DNA from: Zingiber officinale
Lineage: Eukaryota > Streptophyta > Magnoliopsida > Zingiberales > Zingiberaceae
DNA length: 64,000 nucleotides
Direction of reading: 5' to 3'
NCBI RefSeq assembly: GCF_018446385.1
Contig: NC_056002.1
Coordinates: forward strand, 4,389,474 to 4,453,473
Of the stretch, positions 1 through 11,695 are shown in pieces. Each line of letters starts with the position of its first letter. The first letter of the stretch is position 1. The translations under genes were made by a program, and so were the position numbers. The notes beneath the pieces are model-generated. The model ran no database searches. It was not told the DNA's origin and was given only the letters and a program-made list of their open reading frames with translations.

Positions 1-1267
1 ACATTGAAGAGTATACGTCGCTTTGGCATTGGCCTCGACTTTCTTTATTATGTTTGTGTTCCAGTTCTCGCATGGTACCGGTTTTCCCGAGCCGTTAAGT
101 GGAAGAGTGATCCCAGTCTTGATGATCATCCACATCTCAAACTGGGTTTGTAGGTATGATTCCATTCGACCCTTCCAATAATCGAAGTCCTCACCGGTGA
201 AGAGCGGAGGGTGGGTTGTGTTGTAGCCTTCTTAATGGGCCATTTTAGAAAGACAATCTCGCACACACAAAAACAAAAAACTTTGTTCCAAAACTTGGTC
301 TTGGATTAGCAGTGCGGAATTAAGAGCAAAATAACAATTCACTAATTTCAAAAAAAAATAATAAAATATTAATAAAAAATATTATTACAAATTTTTAAAA
401 ATGCGATATTTCCCTAATACCGACTGGATCCCCTTCGAGCGCCTAGACCATGTGGCTCGACCACTCCGCGTGCGCCACTTTAGCTTCCCGATAAGTTTTG
501 GGTTCGGGGTGCCCGGACCAACTCCGGGTGCCCGGAACAGCTAGGGGAGCCCGGACGAGCTGGGGGCGCCCGAATCCTTTCCGGGCGCTCGGACTTGCTT
601 TCTCCACCAACTTTATTTTCTGTAAAACAAAGTTAATATAGACATAAAATAATATAGAATATAAGAAATATAACAACCTCCGACTGCCCGGTTCTAACTT
701 TAAGTTTCCTCAAAACTCTAGGTCGAACAGACACTTAATGTTCCCTCACCGGAGAATGTGTCCTCACCTACTCCACTCAGGAGAGTATACCTGTTGTCAG
801 TTGATCCTCTAGACCAACTGGACTTTTGCTCGGTGCTCGAGTCTTCCGGTCTTCATGTTAGACATCCGCTCCACGATTCATCCAGTCTTCCACCTGGTTC
901 GTGACGTCAGAATTTCAACCTAGGGTTACCGCCCCCTAGGATTTTTGCCCGAAACCTCCGACCCGCCAAGTCTTTCCGCCTAGAGTTACCATCCCCTAGG
1001 ACCTAGAGTTACCGCCCCCTAGGGTTTCCCCTTTGCCTAACTGCAGCTAGGACTTTTCTTCACCGAGGGTTACCACCCCCTAGGACTTAGGGTTACCACC
1101 CCCTAGGATTTTCCACCTTCCTAACCGCAGTTAGGACTTTTGTCTAAGTCCACTTAGGACTTTCCTGCAAAGCTCATTCAACACATCAGATAACAAAATA
1201 CCTTAACTTTGAACCCTTTGACATAATCAAAACATATGTTCGATCGTCGATGCTTCCCGCACCAACA
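1..1267 (-). mobile_element. Ty1/copia LTR retrotransposon, 5' LTR and start of gag (fossil, runs off the window)
   Basis: Read on the minus strand, about 230 down to 1 encodes the beginning of a copia gag protein of the UBN2/DUF4219 type. The run FTGEDFDYWKGRME is typical of that family. Behind it, to position 1267, lies an LTR-like block. Its minus-strand start is TGTTGGTGCGGG at 1267. It contains several short repeats of the form CCTAGGGGGYGGTAAC (about 920-1110) and a GC-rich U5-like stretch at 430-600. The junction at 1267/1268 abuts DNA of another retroelement, so this copy probably landed inside an older one. Protease, integrase and RT would lie outside the window. The inner LTR edge near 240-320 is not resolved. 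It looks decayed. Confidence 0.7.
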
Positions 1268-2500
1268 CCCGGGACACTGGTAGTCTTTGAGGTGAAGATT
1301 GGACTGATGGGGTAACGCGTCACCTTTTGCGCTAAAGGCGTAAGTGTTGCTCAGGAGCTATAGAGGGAGCCCTCTCGCCAGCAGCTACCTCGATGGGGAG
1401 GGATTCAACTCTAGGGGCCTCAGGGTCCCCAGACTGTTGAGAAGAAGCCTCTGCTAAGGTGTCGGCTTAAGGAACCTCCTGGCCTGTCATGATCTCTCGG
1501 CCTTGCTTCCGTAGGATGGCGCTGGCCATCGCGGAAGAGTCAAGAGTGAAGGCTCGAAACATGACAACTTCTGCAGGCAAAAGAGAATACCTTAGTTAGC
1601 GGAGATGTACAAGGAGAGTCAAGTAATCATACCAAAAGGGGCGCCCAAAGGTGTCTGGATGGGGCTTAGCCCAAAAGTATACAACACGCTCTCCCATAGC
1701 AAAGATGGGAACCGCAATTGCACTCCTTCCAATTTTTCAGAGGTAGTCAAACAAGCAGGTTGGTGCTAATGATCTCTCAACTCGAAGGGGGAGGGAAGAT
1801 TGAGACGCCATTCAACAAGCCAGGTCACGGACTCGTACAATTGGGCATAGAAAAAGTGGGACTTCCAACCTTTATTCAAAGAAGACATGCTCTCAAAAAA
1901 TCTATACCTAGTCTTGAATTGTACCATGAAGATGTCCGGTTCTGAGCGCTTAAGAGAATAGAAATGGTGAAAGAGTTGAGGAGTCAAAGAGATCTCATAC
2001 AGACAACACAAGATTACCATTCCACACATAGCGCGGAAGACATTAGGAGCAAATTGGGATAAAGGAATACCAAAATACTGAATTAGGGAGGAGAAGAAGG
2101 AAGGAATAGGAAATCGAAGACCACCAAGAAGATGGTCATTGAAAAAGGTCATGAATCCATTGGGTGGAGGATACAGATGGTCATCGGGTCTGGGGAGGCA
2201 TAGCTGATATGCTTCGAAAAGTCGCAAGCTGGATTGTATAGCCTTGAGGTCGCTCTTGTCCAAATCTGAGAGAAACTATGCATACTAGGGCACCACCATC
2301 TCTCCGATCATTATCTAATCAACAAGCAAAGGTGCAAAGGATGAAGAAGGAGTACTTACATGAAAGGGAAGATAAGCGAGCAAAAATAAGCAAAGGAAGG
2401 AAGGTCGGAGGAAGACGAAGCGCTGATGAGCAACTATTAGAGGTCTTTAGGGTTTTTAAACTAAAACCCTTAAGGAGTATCAGGATTTGAACCGGACAAT
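1268..2500 (-). mobile_element. Gypsy-type retroelement gag-like fragment (fossil)
   Basis: An uninterrupted minus-strand reading frame at 1766-2263 gives about 165 residues. They resemble the 'putative gypsy type transposon' domain (PF04195) found near the gag region of many plant retroelements: the segments PPPNGFMTFFNDHLLGGLRFP and IPLSQFAPNVFRAMCG. The DNA on either side (1268-1766) reads as further low-quality coding sequence on the same strand. The family call is from memory of the domain; no alignment was run. The element is fragmentary and no pol is visible. Its age looks old, and the copia element to its left appears to have inserted into it. Confidence 0.55.
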
Positions 2501-2984
2501 CGAAACGGCGGAGTACACAATGACCATCAGATCAAGAGACAGAGGTGCCTTGGGGCCGTGTGCAGAAAGTGTGCCTTAGACATCATAACAAGGAAAGTTC
2601 GTGGGGCACGAGTCAGCTCCCTATTAAAGGGCATTTATGATGGAAAGGACAGGAAAATCATAAAGGTGATATGCAAACAATAGCACCCTACCTCACAATG
2701 ACCATGCCTCGAGGATCGAAAATTCCATACAGTTGCCTCGGGAAATGAAGTGAAGACGACGGGAAGTGTTGATCAAAATTTGGCGCCTCTACCCATCCTC
2801 GGAATAAGAGTAAGATTCAAATTTAACTAATGCTTTATTTAATGCGCTTTATGATCGCAGGTGGATTAGGATAAGTCCACGAGCATAGCTCCTTCAAGCC
2901 ACAAATGTTGCCCTTCCAGACCAATTCCCGACCGGGCTTCCAGGTTAATTCCCAGTAGGGCTACCAAATGACCTCTCGGTCAGT

Positions 2985-4245
2985 ATTTAAACTCTCGTTC
3001 CAGCGCGAGTTATAAGTAAGCATGCTCTCACGACCAATGACCTCTCGGTCGGGCTCCAGACTCTCACCCTAGCATGAGTTATAAATGAGCATGCTCTTCT
3101 CAGTCGGGCTCCAGACTCTCGCCCCAGCACGAGTTATAAGTGAGCATGCTCTCATGACCAACGACCTCTCGATCAGGCTCCAGACTCTCGCCCCAATGCG
3201 AGTTATAAGTGAGCATGCTCTCACGACCAATGACCTCTCGGTCGGGCTCCAGACTCTCACCCCAGCGCGAGTTATAAATGAGCATGCTCTCACGACCAAT
3301 GACCCCTCGGTTGGGCTCCAGACTCTCGCTTCAGCGTGAGTTATAAGTGAACATGCTCTCACGACCAACGACCTCTTGGTTGGACTCCAGAGTCTCACTC
3401 CAGAGCGAGTTATAAGTGAGCATGCTCTCACGACCAACGACCTCTTGGTCGGGCTCTAGACTCTCGCCCCAGTGCGAGTTACAAGTGAGCAAGCTCTCAC
3501 GACCAACGACCTCTCGGTCGAGATCCAAATTCTCGCCCCAGGATGAGTTATAAGTGAGCATGCTCTCACGACCAATGACCTCTCGATCAGGCTCCAGACT
3601 CTCGCCCCAGCGTGAGTTATAAATGAGCATGCTCTCACGACCAACGACCTCTCGGTCGGGCTCCAGACTCTCACCCAACACGAGTTATAAGTGAGCATGC
3701 TCTCGTGACCAACGACTTGTCAGTCAGGCTCCAAACTCTCGTCCTAGCATGAGTTATAAGTGAGCATGCTGTCACGACCAACGACCTCTCGGTTGGGCTC
3801 CAAACTCTCGCCCCAATGTGAGTTATAAGTGAGCATGCTCTCACGATCAACGACCTCTCTGTCAGGCTCCAGACTCTCGCCCTAGCATGAGTTATAAATG
3901 AGCATGCTCTCACGACCAACGACCTCTCGGTCAGACTCCAAACTCTCGCCCCAACGTGAGTTATAAGTGAGCATACTCTCACGGCCAATGACCTCTCGGT
4001 TGGGCTCCAGACTCTTGCCCCAGCGCGAGTTATAAGTGAGCATGCTCTCACGACTAACAACCTCTCAATCGGGCTCCAGACTCTTGCCCCAGTGAAAGTT
4101 ATAAGTGGTCATGCTCTTACGACAACGACCTCTTGATCGGGCTCCAAACTCTCGCCCCAGCGCGAGTTATAAGTGAGCATGCTGTCACGACCAACGAGTT
4201 CTCGGTTGGGATCCAAACTCTCCCCCTAACGCGAGTTATGAATAA
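2985..4245. repeat. Tandem array of about 18 copies of a 69-bp unit
   Basis: A unit of about 69 bases is repeated head to tail. It contains GAGTTATAAGTGAGCATGCT, CTCACGACCAACGACCTCTC and GGTCGGGCTCCAGACTCTCG, with scattered substitutions between copies. Because 69 is a multiple of three, several frames on both strands stay open for over 100 residues with a 23-residue period. These frames are a product of the period and are not likely genes. The array lies between a gypsy-type gag-like fragment and an LTR-like block, so it may be an internal tandem of a retroelement. It could also be a young minisatellite. Confidence 0.9.
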
Positions 4246-4644
4246 GTGTGGTCTCAAGCTCAACGACCTAAGGACCAGCTTTCCTTCATGATATCGTCCC
4301 CTCATAGGTTCTAAACCAGCAAGGTTTTCATTAATGACCCTTCGATGACAATGTGGTATGAAGCAGAAAAGTTCCAATAATAAAAGAGCAAAGAGACATG
4401 AATTAGATCTACATTCACTTGATAACATACAGGGGATGCCCCTCACAATCTCATTATTACCTCTGTAAGGGCATAGAGGATAATTAAGCAATTAAACTGA
4501 TTACACTACCGATAGTCTGGGAAGAGGAACAACATTTAAAGTCGTAGCAGCGAAGTAAAGGAGACTAGGGTTTGGGTCTATTCAATTGAACCTGAGCCTC
4601 ATTTGACTAGACTTGTAAGGAAGACTTTTGATATGGTGCATAAC

Positions 4645-5665
4645 TGTAGGGTCCTGTAAGGCCAGGCAGTCAGAAGTCAAGGGGACGTGGCAGTCAGAAG
4701 TCAAGGAAACGTGACAGTCAGAAGTCAAGGGGGCGTGGCAATTAGCATTCAGGGAGAGAAGAAGTGGGACCGTCTGACGTCATTAGCCACATGATTCCCG
4801 ATCAAGTTCTTACAAATCAAGATCCTAGAACTGAGACATGATGTGCAACCCGACTGGTCGGATTTTCTCAGTTCGGTCTACATATCTAGGTATGGTGCTC
4901 TCAATAGACCAACTCCCGGTCGGCTCTTTAGCAATTCAAATGGGAAGATAGGACTCTCGCCACAGCTCCTCCTTCTCTTCAAGACTCGAGCCAAGTGTTA
5001 TACCCGAAAGATCATCCCAAGCTGTCCCTAGTCAAACTCAGGCGGGACAGAAGGTACTAGGCGACAACAAGGTCAGGGAATCGTAACGGTCTATAAGAGA
5101 ATAACTGTTGTATGTCAGGGAATATTCCAATGGTCTGCGGTCATCTACGAATGAAACCTTCTTCCAGTCCATGGGAGGATGTCACACGTCCTCCATCACC
5201 CGACAGGTCCTGACACCCGACATTCTCTGACATCGGTCAGGCTCCAGAGGTACGCACGGTCATATAAAAAGGAAGGTCCTCTCCCTTGAGCAAGGAGGCT
5301 CACATTTGCACTTGTCCTCTACCGTTCTTTTTCCTTCGTACACCTTCCTTTTAGGGAAAAAGTACCTAACTTGAGCGTCGGAAGGTCTGCTTTGGGGACT
5401 TTTTCCTTGGTTTATGACTTCTACCGTTCCGTGTGCTTGTCTGAGTGTGCAGAGCTTAAGTACCACCGACTTAGTTACCACCGTCCGTCAACGCCACGTG
5501 GGGGTCTGTTCTCTTGGGCACATATGATAAGGGTGTCCTAGTCGCCTCTCCGTCAACACCAGTAATAGCTCATCTGACCTTCGTCTGACTCAGATTCCGG
5601 ACAGGATCAACTAGCCTCGACGATATTCAATATCAATTTATATCCTTCCAACGGCAATCTCCAAC
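4645..5665 (+). mobile_element. LTR-like block with promoter signals (fossil, limits approximate)
   Basis: The block begins near TGTAGGGTCCTG and ends near CTCCAACA, in the TG...CA manner of an LTR. Near its start the phrase GCAGTCAGAAGTCAAGG recurs three times within 100 bases (4664-4735). A TATA-like sequence, CATATAAAAAGG, lies near 5260 and is followed by a pyrimidine-rich stretch, as in an LTR promoter. No primer-binding site or flanking target duplication could be fixed. The orientation (+) differs from the gag-like piece to the left, so it is probably a separate solo LTR. It has no coding capacity. Confidence 0.4.
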
Positions 5666-8277
5666 AGTGTTGATAGTCCAACAATGTTGATAGTCGTAAA
5701 GCGACTACAAGCATGAGGTATTGAAGACCTCACAGAATTATCAGGTATTCGTACTCCATGCATATTACCAAAGTACTACTTTCTTTTTAAAAACTTCATA
5801 CACTTATGGTACATCTGAAAGTTATAGATAGACTGATATCTTAGTGAAATATTTGTATGAGCATTAGGACTTTTCAACTTGTCCAAACTTGCTGAACTGT
5901 GTAATTTGTCGTTTTAACAAGCTATATTGCAGCGCACTGGCCAATTACCACAATGACAACCATGTGAAGCCTAATTATTGTTTTCCTACCGCGAATGTAT
6001 GATTAGGGTGCTGTACTATGCTTCTTTGCAGAGTTTTTGTTTTTGACTAAGGTTGCTGCTCATGCGAATAGAAAATCGATTTGTATAGAATAGCTAATAT
6101 GTCCTAATTGATAAAATCATTTGAGCGGATGGAAGAAAAGTCAGATAAGCCTCAGCAAAAAAACATAGTGGCTCCTGCTCAACCAGTCCTTTCTATTATC
6201 TAATAATCCAAACCTTGTTACTCTGATACAGTAGGTAAAACTTTAAGTTAGCAGTTCAACCTTTTTTAAAACATCGTCACATGCCCTTTCCCTTACTGCA
6301 TAATACGGAACTTGTTTTTATTTTCTCTCCAGATAATGTTCTTCATGATGTCCTTAACTGCAACAGTAGTGCATTACAGCATGCTGTTTCATATGTCATA
6401 TGATGGTAAATTCTGGATCTTGTCTGCTGTTGTGTTTTGAGCTGATTAGATTGATGCTGAAATCCTGAATTAGCAACTCTTCTGCTTTGCATTTATCCTT
6501 GTCATTGAGAAATGTTAGCCAAGCAAAGCCCAGTCAAATCAAACCAAACCAAACTGTATTTGTTTTACTGGAAGGTATCACAAAAGTTGTTTGATTTCAA
6601 TTTTCTTTGACTTGGACACCTCTAATTCCCTTCTTGGTCTATGAGAAGTTATATACTCTGCATAATATTTTTTTTTCAGTCTCGTCCACAGTCTTAGATT
6701 ATGTGTCGATTATCATCCATCTCAGTATTGTTCCACTACAAGCTTTCATGGTGTTTAGACATTTTTCTCTTAGAACAGTTCGTTTTGTTGTTATACTTGT
6801 CTCACCCAAGAGCCCTTTCAGTCCATAAATGGTAATTAAACTAGAAAACTACTCTATTCGATTCAGTAAGATTTGTTGATAGAAACCTAGCTCCGCAGAA
6901 TGATAACAAAGCTAAATAATAGTATCAGGAATAAATTAATTTTTCTGTAGAACTCTGAGTGTATGATTGAAGAATCAATTCTCATTATGTGGTCTAATCA
7001 TCTTCAACTACCTAGTGGACCCATTACCTTACTTGAATTTGTCATGTGTCTTCAACTAAACTGGACTTTTCTTCTCGTATTATCTTGGCCTTTTCCTCCA
7101 CTGAAACTTTCCCATTACAGTTTGGTAGAGCTCAGGGGGGATGGATCAGGATGTAGCAGACTAATTGCAACTATTCGCCACCTCTCTGTTCTCTTCTGTT
7201 CAAATAGGCCAATCTGTCTACAGCATGTTTATAACAATTAAAATTTTGTTTCCACCTTCGAGCAATTACCGTAATTTATCTGTTGTTGCTTTGACTACTT
7301 CTCCGCAAGTTGCTAGATTCTACCCCACAGAATTATTCTCTTGTTGCTTCTCAAGTATAACCTATCGATCTGAACTTGTTCCGGATTAGTTTCAGTTCAT
7401 ATTCAGCGACTCAGTCATAGGAATAATTTCTATGGTTGTGTGCTCAAGTTCATGACCCATAACAGCGAAGTGTCAAGTGCAGTGACATTAATGAAGAACC
7501 AGAGTTTGATTGGTGATCATATGCCAGATATCTGACACTAGATGCAAGCTTGTGTCTTGAGTAAGACAGTTTATTCCTTGCACAGAGCGCAACTATATTT
7601 GCCCTGTTAAAATCTTGCAACGAGGAATTGCGAGAGTACAGAATCAGACAGTGAGCAAATCACCAACACGTGAACAAGTGAGAGGCCATTTGCCAACATG
7701 GTCAGCTCAAACATCCATCCCCAGCCAAATCAGTCTCGAAACGGCCCCTTCCTTCCTCCTGTTTATGCTCTTGCTCTCGGCAAAATTATGATTTAGCAGT
7801 ACTTTGCTCTGCTTTAAAGAATCTCATGATAAATGTGTCTTGTTTTCTATGATTGCACCTGTTACTTCCGAGTGACCTACATCAACCTAAAGAAAAGAAA
7901 AATGCCCTCACTGATATTTGACACCACTTCCCTTTATTTTTTTCAAAAATAATTCAGATATATAATTGTTCCAATCGATTAATCCATAAAAGTTTTTCAC
8001 TGATCACTACCCTTTAATCTTCCATTCGTCAAACCTACCTATCAATTGTTTATCAGAAAGAGGAAAATTTGAGGAATTTTGATGTTTCCGATTCTTAGTT
8101 CTGCTTTCGTTGTGTTTGTTGCTCAGCCTTCATACGAAGATTTGAAAAGGTATTCATTTATTGCTATATTTATGATCATCGTCTACAGCAGAATAACTCT
8201 CCTGCCAATTGAAGTGTTCTTCTAGAGCTACAGGAGAAAGATTTCACCTCCCACAGGCAACAAGTTTGGCTAAAGCT
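5666..8277. other. Intergenic region without a recognised gene
   Basis: AT-rich DNA with only short open frames (under 95 codons) that show no family signature. A 36-codon frame near 6335-6440, preceded by CAG, has a hydrophobic look, but I do not recognise it. The right-hand few hundred bases should hold the 3' UTR of the minus-strand bHLH gene. Confidence 0.6.
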
Positions 8278-9324
8278 CTAAAAGTTTGCCGCCTCTTGAA
8301 TCTTGCCCAGCATTTGATGCACCGCCGTCGCGATCTCGTCCACCGATGTGTACGGGCAGTCATCTTCGACCTTCACCGGTAGCGGGAGGAATGGATCAGC
8401 ACAAATTCCATGAAAGAAATTCAAGCGGATGAAATCTGTTAATTGTGGTAAACAGACCTTGAGACTGAATGAGTACATGGCCATGTGGTGGACGGAGGTG
8501 ACGTTGAGGTGGAGCGGCAGGAGGCGCAGGGTCTGGAGGCCGACCACCAGCTCGAACAACTGCCTCGGCCGCCGGCGGGAGAGCACCTTCAGGTTCGCGT
8601 GGCTTTCCACCATTGTCACCTCGATGTTCGCCGTGCCCGTTTGGTGCCCCGCCTCATCCGCCTCGCCGCCGGCGGCGTCTCCGGCGGCGGGAGAGTAGGC
8701 GCAGTACTGTGGGAAGCTGAAGAAGTCGTCGAAAGCGGAGGCAATGCCGGCCGCGTCCGCTCGCTGCTTGAGCCGCTTCTGGACTTCCAGCGATTGCAGA
8801 AGCTGCTCCAGCTCCTTCACGTAATTGATCGCGCCGGCCACGATCGAAGCTTGGTCGCCCTGTTCGACCAATCTCACGAGCAAATCCCAACTTTATCGAG
8901 AAATCGAACGATGGGACGAGTAAATTACCCTTTGCACGTAGGAAGCGGGCATGAGGGAGCGCAGCACGGCGAGGTACTCGTTCATCTGCCGCCGGCGGTT
9001 GCGCTCCACCGCAATGTGAGTCATCCTCTGGCTCTCCACCTCCTCCTTGTTCTTCACGCTCCTCGTCCGCTGCCTCTTCCTCCGGGACCCTTCCGCCGCC
9101 GCCGGCGCAGGCGCCGGCGGGCAATTCACATTCCATTCCTGCACGCGATTCTGCACCAAGGAGGAGCAAGAGGCATCCAAAACCCCATCCACTCCCCCAC
9201 CGCCGCCGCCGCCCATCTCACACTCCGCCTCCAGCATCTCTCCCAAATCCCCACGCCACGCCGCCCCTCCTCCCCAACCATAACCAAAGAAATCTTGAGG
9301 GAAAACCACCGCCTCCAAGGCCAT
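8278..9324 (-). CDS. bHLH transcription factor, subgroup Ia (bHLH94/96-like, FAMA relatives)
   Basis: Three exons on the minus strand: 9324-8929, 8859-8458 and 8370-8278, all joined in phase 0, giving 296 residues. Exon 1 ends inside the bHLH domain. The basic region (about residues 95-111) carries H103, E107 and R111, the E-box-contacting pattern, and is followed by [17 protein letters not shown]. Exon 2 supplies helix 2 ([18 protein letters not shown]). The C-terminal half has the ACT-like fold typical of subgroup Ia ([20 protein letters not shown] onward). This group contains SPCH/MUTE/FAMA and the bHLH57/67/70/71/94/96-99 set. The lack of a long FAMA-type N-terminus and the overall size favour the bHLH94/96 branch. 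It should act in the nucleus as a DNA-binding dimer. The glycine-rich run at residues 37-45 is low-complexity. Exon 1 is strongly GC-rich. The exact ortholog is not settled. Confidence 0.88.
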
Positions 9325-10735
9325 GCCCCTTCCCCCTCACACCATGAACCACAAACAAACACACTCGACCGCAGCAATGAGGCAAAGGCTGGGATCCCAA
9401 TTTAAAGACCCAGAACCAGAGCAAAAATAATTGTAAACTCGCCACGTGAATTAAACAAAACTGCACCACAGTTCTCCTCCCTTTTTTTTCCCCCCCTCCT
9501 CCTCCAGAAAACTTAAAAAGCAAAGCCTGTGATTTGTGAGTCCGTGCTTTGTTGGATGCGGAAGCAGTACCACAAGCAGGCATCGAGATCCAGAGAAAGG
9601 AGGCAAAAGTAGAGGTGCAGAAACGTGAGGCTACGATATAGGAACAAAGCCAGAGGCACAGATTCTGCTGCTCCACCTTGGAGTCATCAGAATGTGCAAG
9701 TCTGTGTTTTGCATATGAAGCCAATTGGGGTGAATGAGTGAGCGAGTGAGTCAGCAAGATCGCTGTCGCCATCTCAGTCTGAGTCGAGCTAGGATACGAC
9801 CATAGTGCTCACTTGGCTTGTGACCTCTGCATCTGCCCTTTTAACTACAGTCATCTGGGGCTTGCCACTGACACTTATTTGTCCTAGGCGTAATAATGAG
9901 ATTTAGGTCTTTGTTTGTGTTGTTATACGCTAACAAAAGCTTTGCCTGAGTCTTGACAAGAGCCTGCCGGTCAATGTACTATCAATGGATACTTGGTGAT
10001 AAAATTTCCAGTTTATGATGTAGATTTGGACTGATGATGGATAGCTCTTATCTATCTGCCACTGCCAGTGCCAGTTGAAGTAGATATCACCATTTTCCTA
10101 TGTGCAGAAGAGAAGTAAGTGATATTATTAAATATATAAATTAATCTAACGGCTTGTGAATTGTGATCCAACTCACTGGACTTTGATGGCCCCGACCGAT
10201 CAACATCCGCATTCGATTTCGCGAACTAAACCCCAAACAACCACAATTCGTTATTAAAATATAGGAATCATTTCCTTGAATCAGCGGCACTGCTCTGGTT
10301 TCGCCAAAACCAACCTCACGTCCAACAAAAAACCGTCACGTCGCCAGCTTAAACCCACTGTTACGAAAGTACATTCCTACTGCCCTCCTCGATTAAACTC
10401 CAAGTCACAGCCTTAATCAATCACTAATCTCCAAACCCCTCCGCCTCCTTCCCCCCAACTTGGGGATTGAGATTAGTATTCTAATCCCCCGCTGTTTAAA
10501 TTAAACAGCCACGGGACAAGATTCTAATCGGTGCGCGGTGGACCCCCAGACGTTTGCGTTTACTTAAGGGTGGAGTAATTAATAGGGGATCAGTACGAGC
10601 GGTCGCCGTCGCGAATCCTTGGGAAGATCGCGATCTAGAGGAGGGAGGCCGGCCGGCCTGCCCGGCGACTTAGCGACCTGTTGGACTGGAACCGGCGGTC
10701 GGTTGATGCCGTGGCTTATTTTTGCAGCTGCGTCC
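9325..10735. other. Upstream region of the bHLH gene; no other gene seen
   Basis: This stretch should contain the 5' UTR and promoter of the minus-strand bHLH gene. An open frame running to 9772 on the minus strand is in another frame and has no family signature. At 9480-9505 there is a C/T-rich run. No further coding signal was found. Confidence 0.5.
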
Positions 10736-10739
10736 GGCA

Positions 10740-11356
10740 GGCTGTTTCATTTTTGGTGGCAAAAGGCGAAATCGTTCGTTCGTAACATCTCGTCGCACTT
10801 GATCCCAAGTCATTACGAGGGAGGTAAATTACAACAACCGAGCAGGCAAGTAATGGATGAGATGAGGTGCATAGGGTTCGAAGTTTTACGTCCCGACAAC
10901 CCTACATTCTCAAGTGACAAACGAACCACTATTTATCAACTCGGATGACCCGTGGGGTCTCTTTTACTTTTAGTGTGGAATCGTCATATCAGCGGTCTCC
11001 TAAAGTCAGTCTCACGGATATGGAAGGAAGTAAATGCAGGTACACGGTTGAAAGCGCATAGTCGGGACGCTAACCCCAAATAATGACACCCCGAGGATCA
11101 AACCCTGGACCTATCGACCACGAAATCATGCACCCCCAGCTGTGGTACGCCCTAGGGACCACTGTTTTGCTTTTAGTTGCAAAAGGTTGGAACCGCCAAC
11201 CCAGCGGCCCCCTCACCCCGGCCCCACAAGTATGAGAGGGAGTAAATCACGGTGAATACGGGCCCGGCTATGACATGGTGGTCTCAGGTGTTTAGCACGG
11301 ACAGATATTGATGTTATCGTATTTGCTGCCGCGGACCACTGTTTTGCTTTTAGTGA
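10740..11356. repeat. Cluster of about three degenerate SINE-like units
   Basis: Three related stretches of roughly 180-200 bases follow one another (about 10740-10940, 10970-11155 and 11178-11332). Each holds a GAGGGAGTAAAT- or GAGGTAAATTAC-like core. The 22-base phrase GGACCACTGTTTTGCTTTTA(GT) occurs at both 11156 and 11333. On the minus strand, GGGTTTGATCC (near 11100) resembles a pol III B box. The same core recurs at 32.5-33.2 kb. The tRNA-derived nature is an inference. Confidence 0.5.
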
Positions 11357-11429
11357 TGTGTGGTTGGGAGGAGTGAGATTAGTGATTTAGAGGAGATCTT
11401 TCAAATCGGATCTTCTAAATCATTTTTTA

Positions 11430-11695
11430 TGGATTAGGAATGGTCCACAATCTAATTAAGATCGGATTATGATGATAATCTAGCCATAATTAATTACGAT
11501 TCCTCCTAGATTTATCTTTCCATTTAGATTATAATTTAAATCGAAATGGGTTGGAAGCTACCTCTCGGCTATCTGCCTACCGCGACAGCCTCCGCCATCT
11601 ATCCTAACCTAAATTATAATCTAGGTGAAAAAATGAATCTAGAGAATCATAATCCATTGTGACCGAATTAGATTGTGATCACATTCTTGCCACAA
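11430..11695. repeat. Fold-back (MITE-like) element
   Basis: Two arms are imperfect inverted copies. The left arm (about 11440-11545) contains CACAATCTAATT, GATTCCTCCTAGATTTATC and TTTAGATTATAATTTA. The right arm (about 11605-11692) contains their reverse complements (TAAATTATAATCTAGG, GAATCTAGAGAATCATAATC and AATTAGATTGTG). A loop of about 60 bases holds a GC-rich stretch. There is no coding capacity, and the target duplication was not identified. Confidence 0.6.

Noticed and set aside
3069-4060. Several open frames of 80-130 codons on both strands with a 23-residue repeat
   Set aside because: They arise from a 69-bp tandem unit that is a multiple of three and lacks stops in several frames. 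There is no start context or family similarity.
6335-6440. Short hydrophobic frame after a CAG, a possible terminal exon
   Set aside because: Only about 36 codons, with no upstream exon or family match found.
8485-9405. 306-codon open frame on the plus strand across the bHLH gene
   Set aside because: It is the antisense of GC-rich bHLH exons and has a histidine-, arginine- and proline-rich composition typical of shadow frames. The minus strand carries a clear bHLH domain.
10619-10948. 109-codon frame, a possible small gene
   Set aside because: It runs into the SINE-like unit cluster and has no recognisable domain or splice partner.
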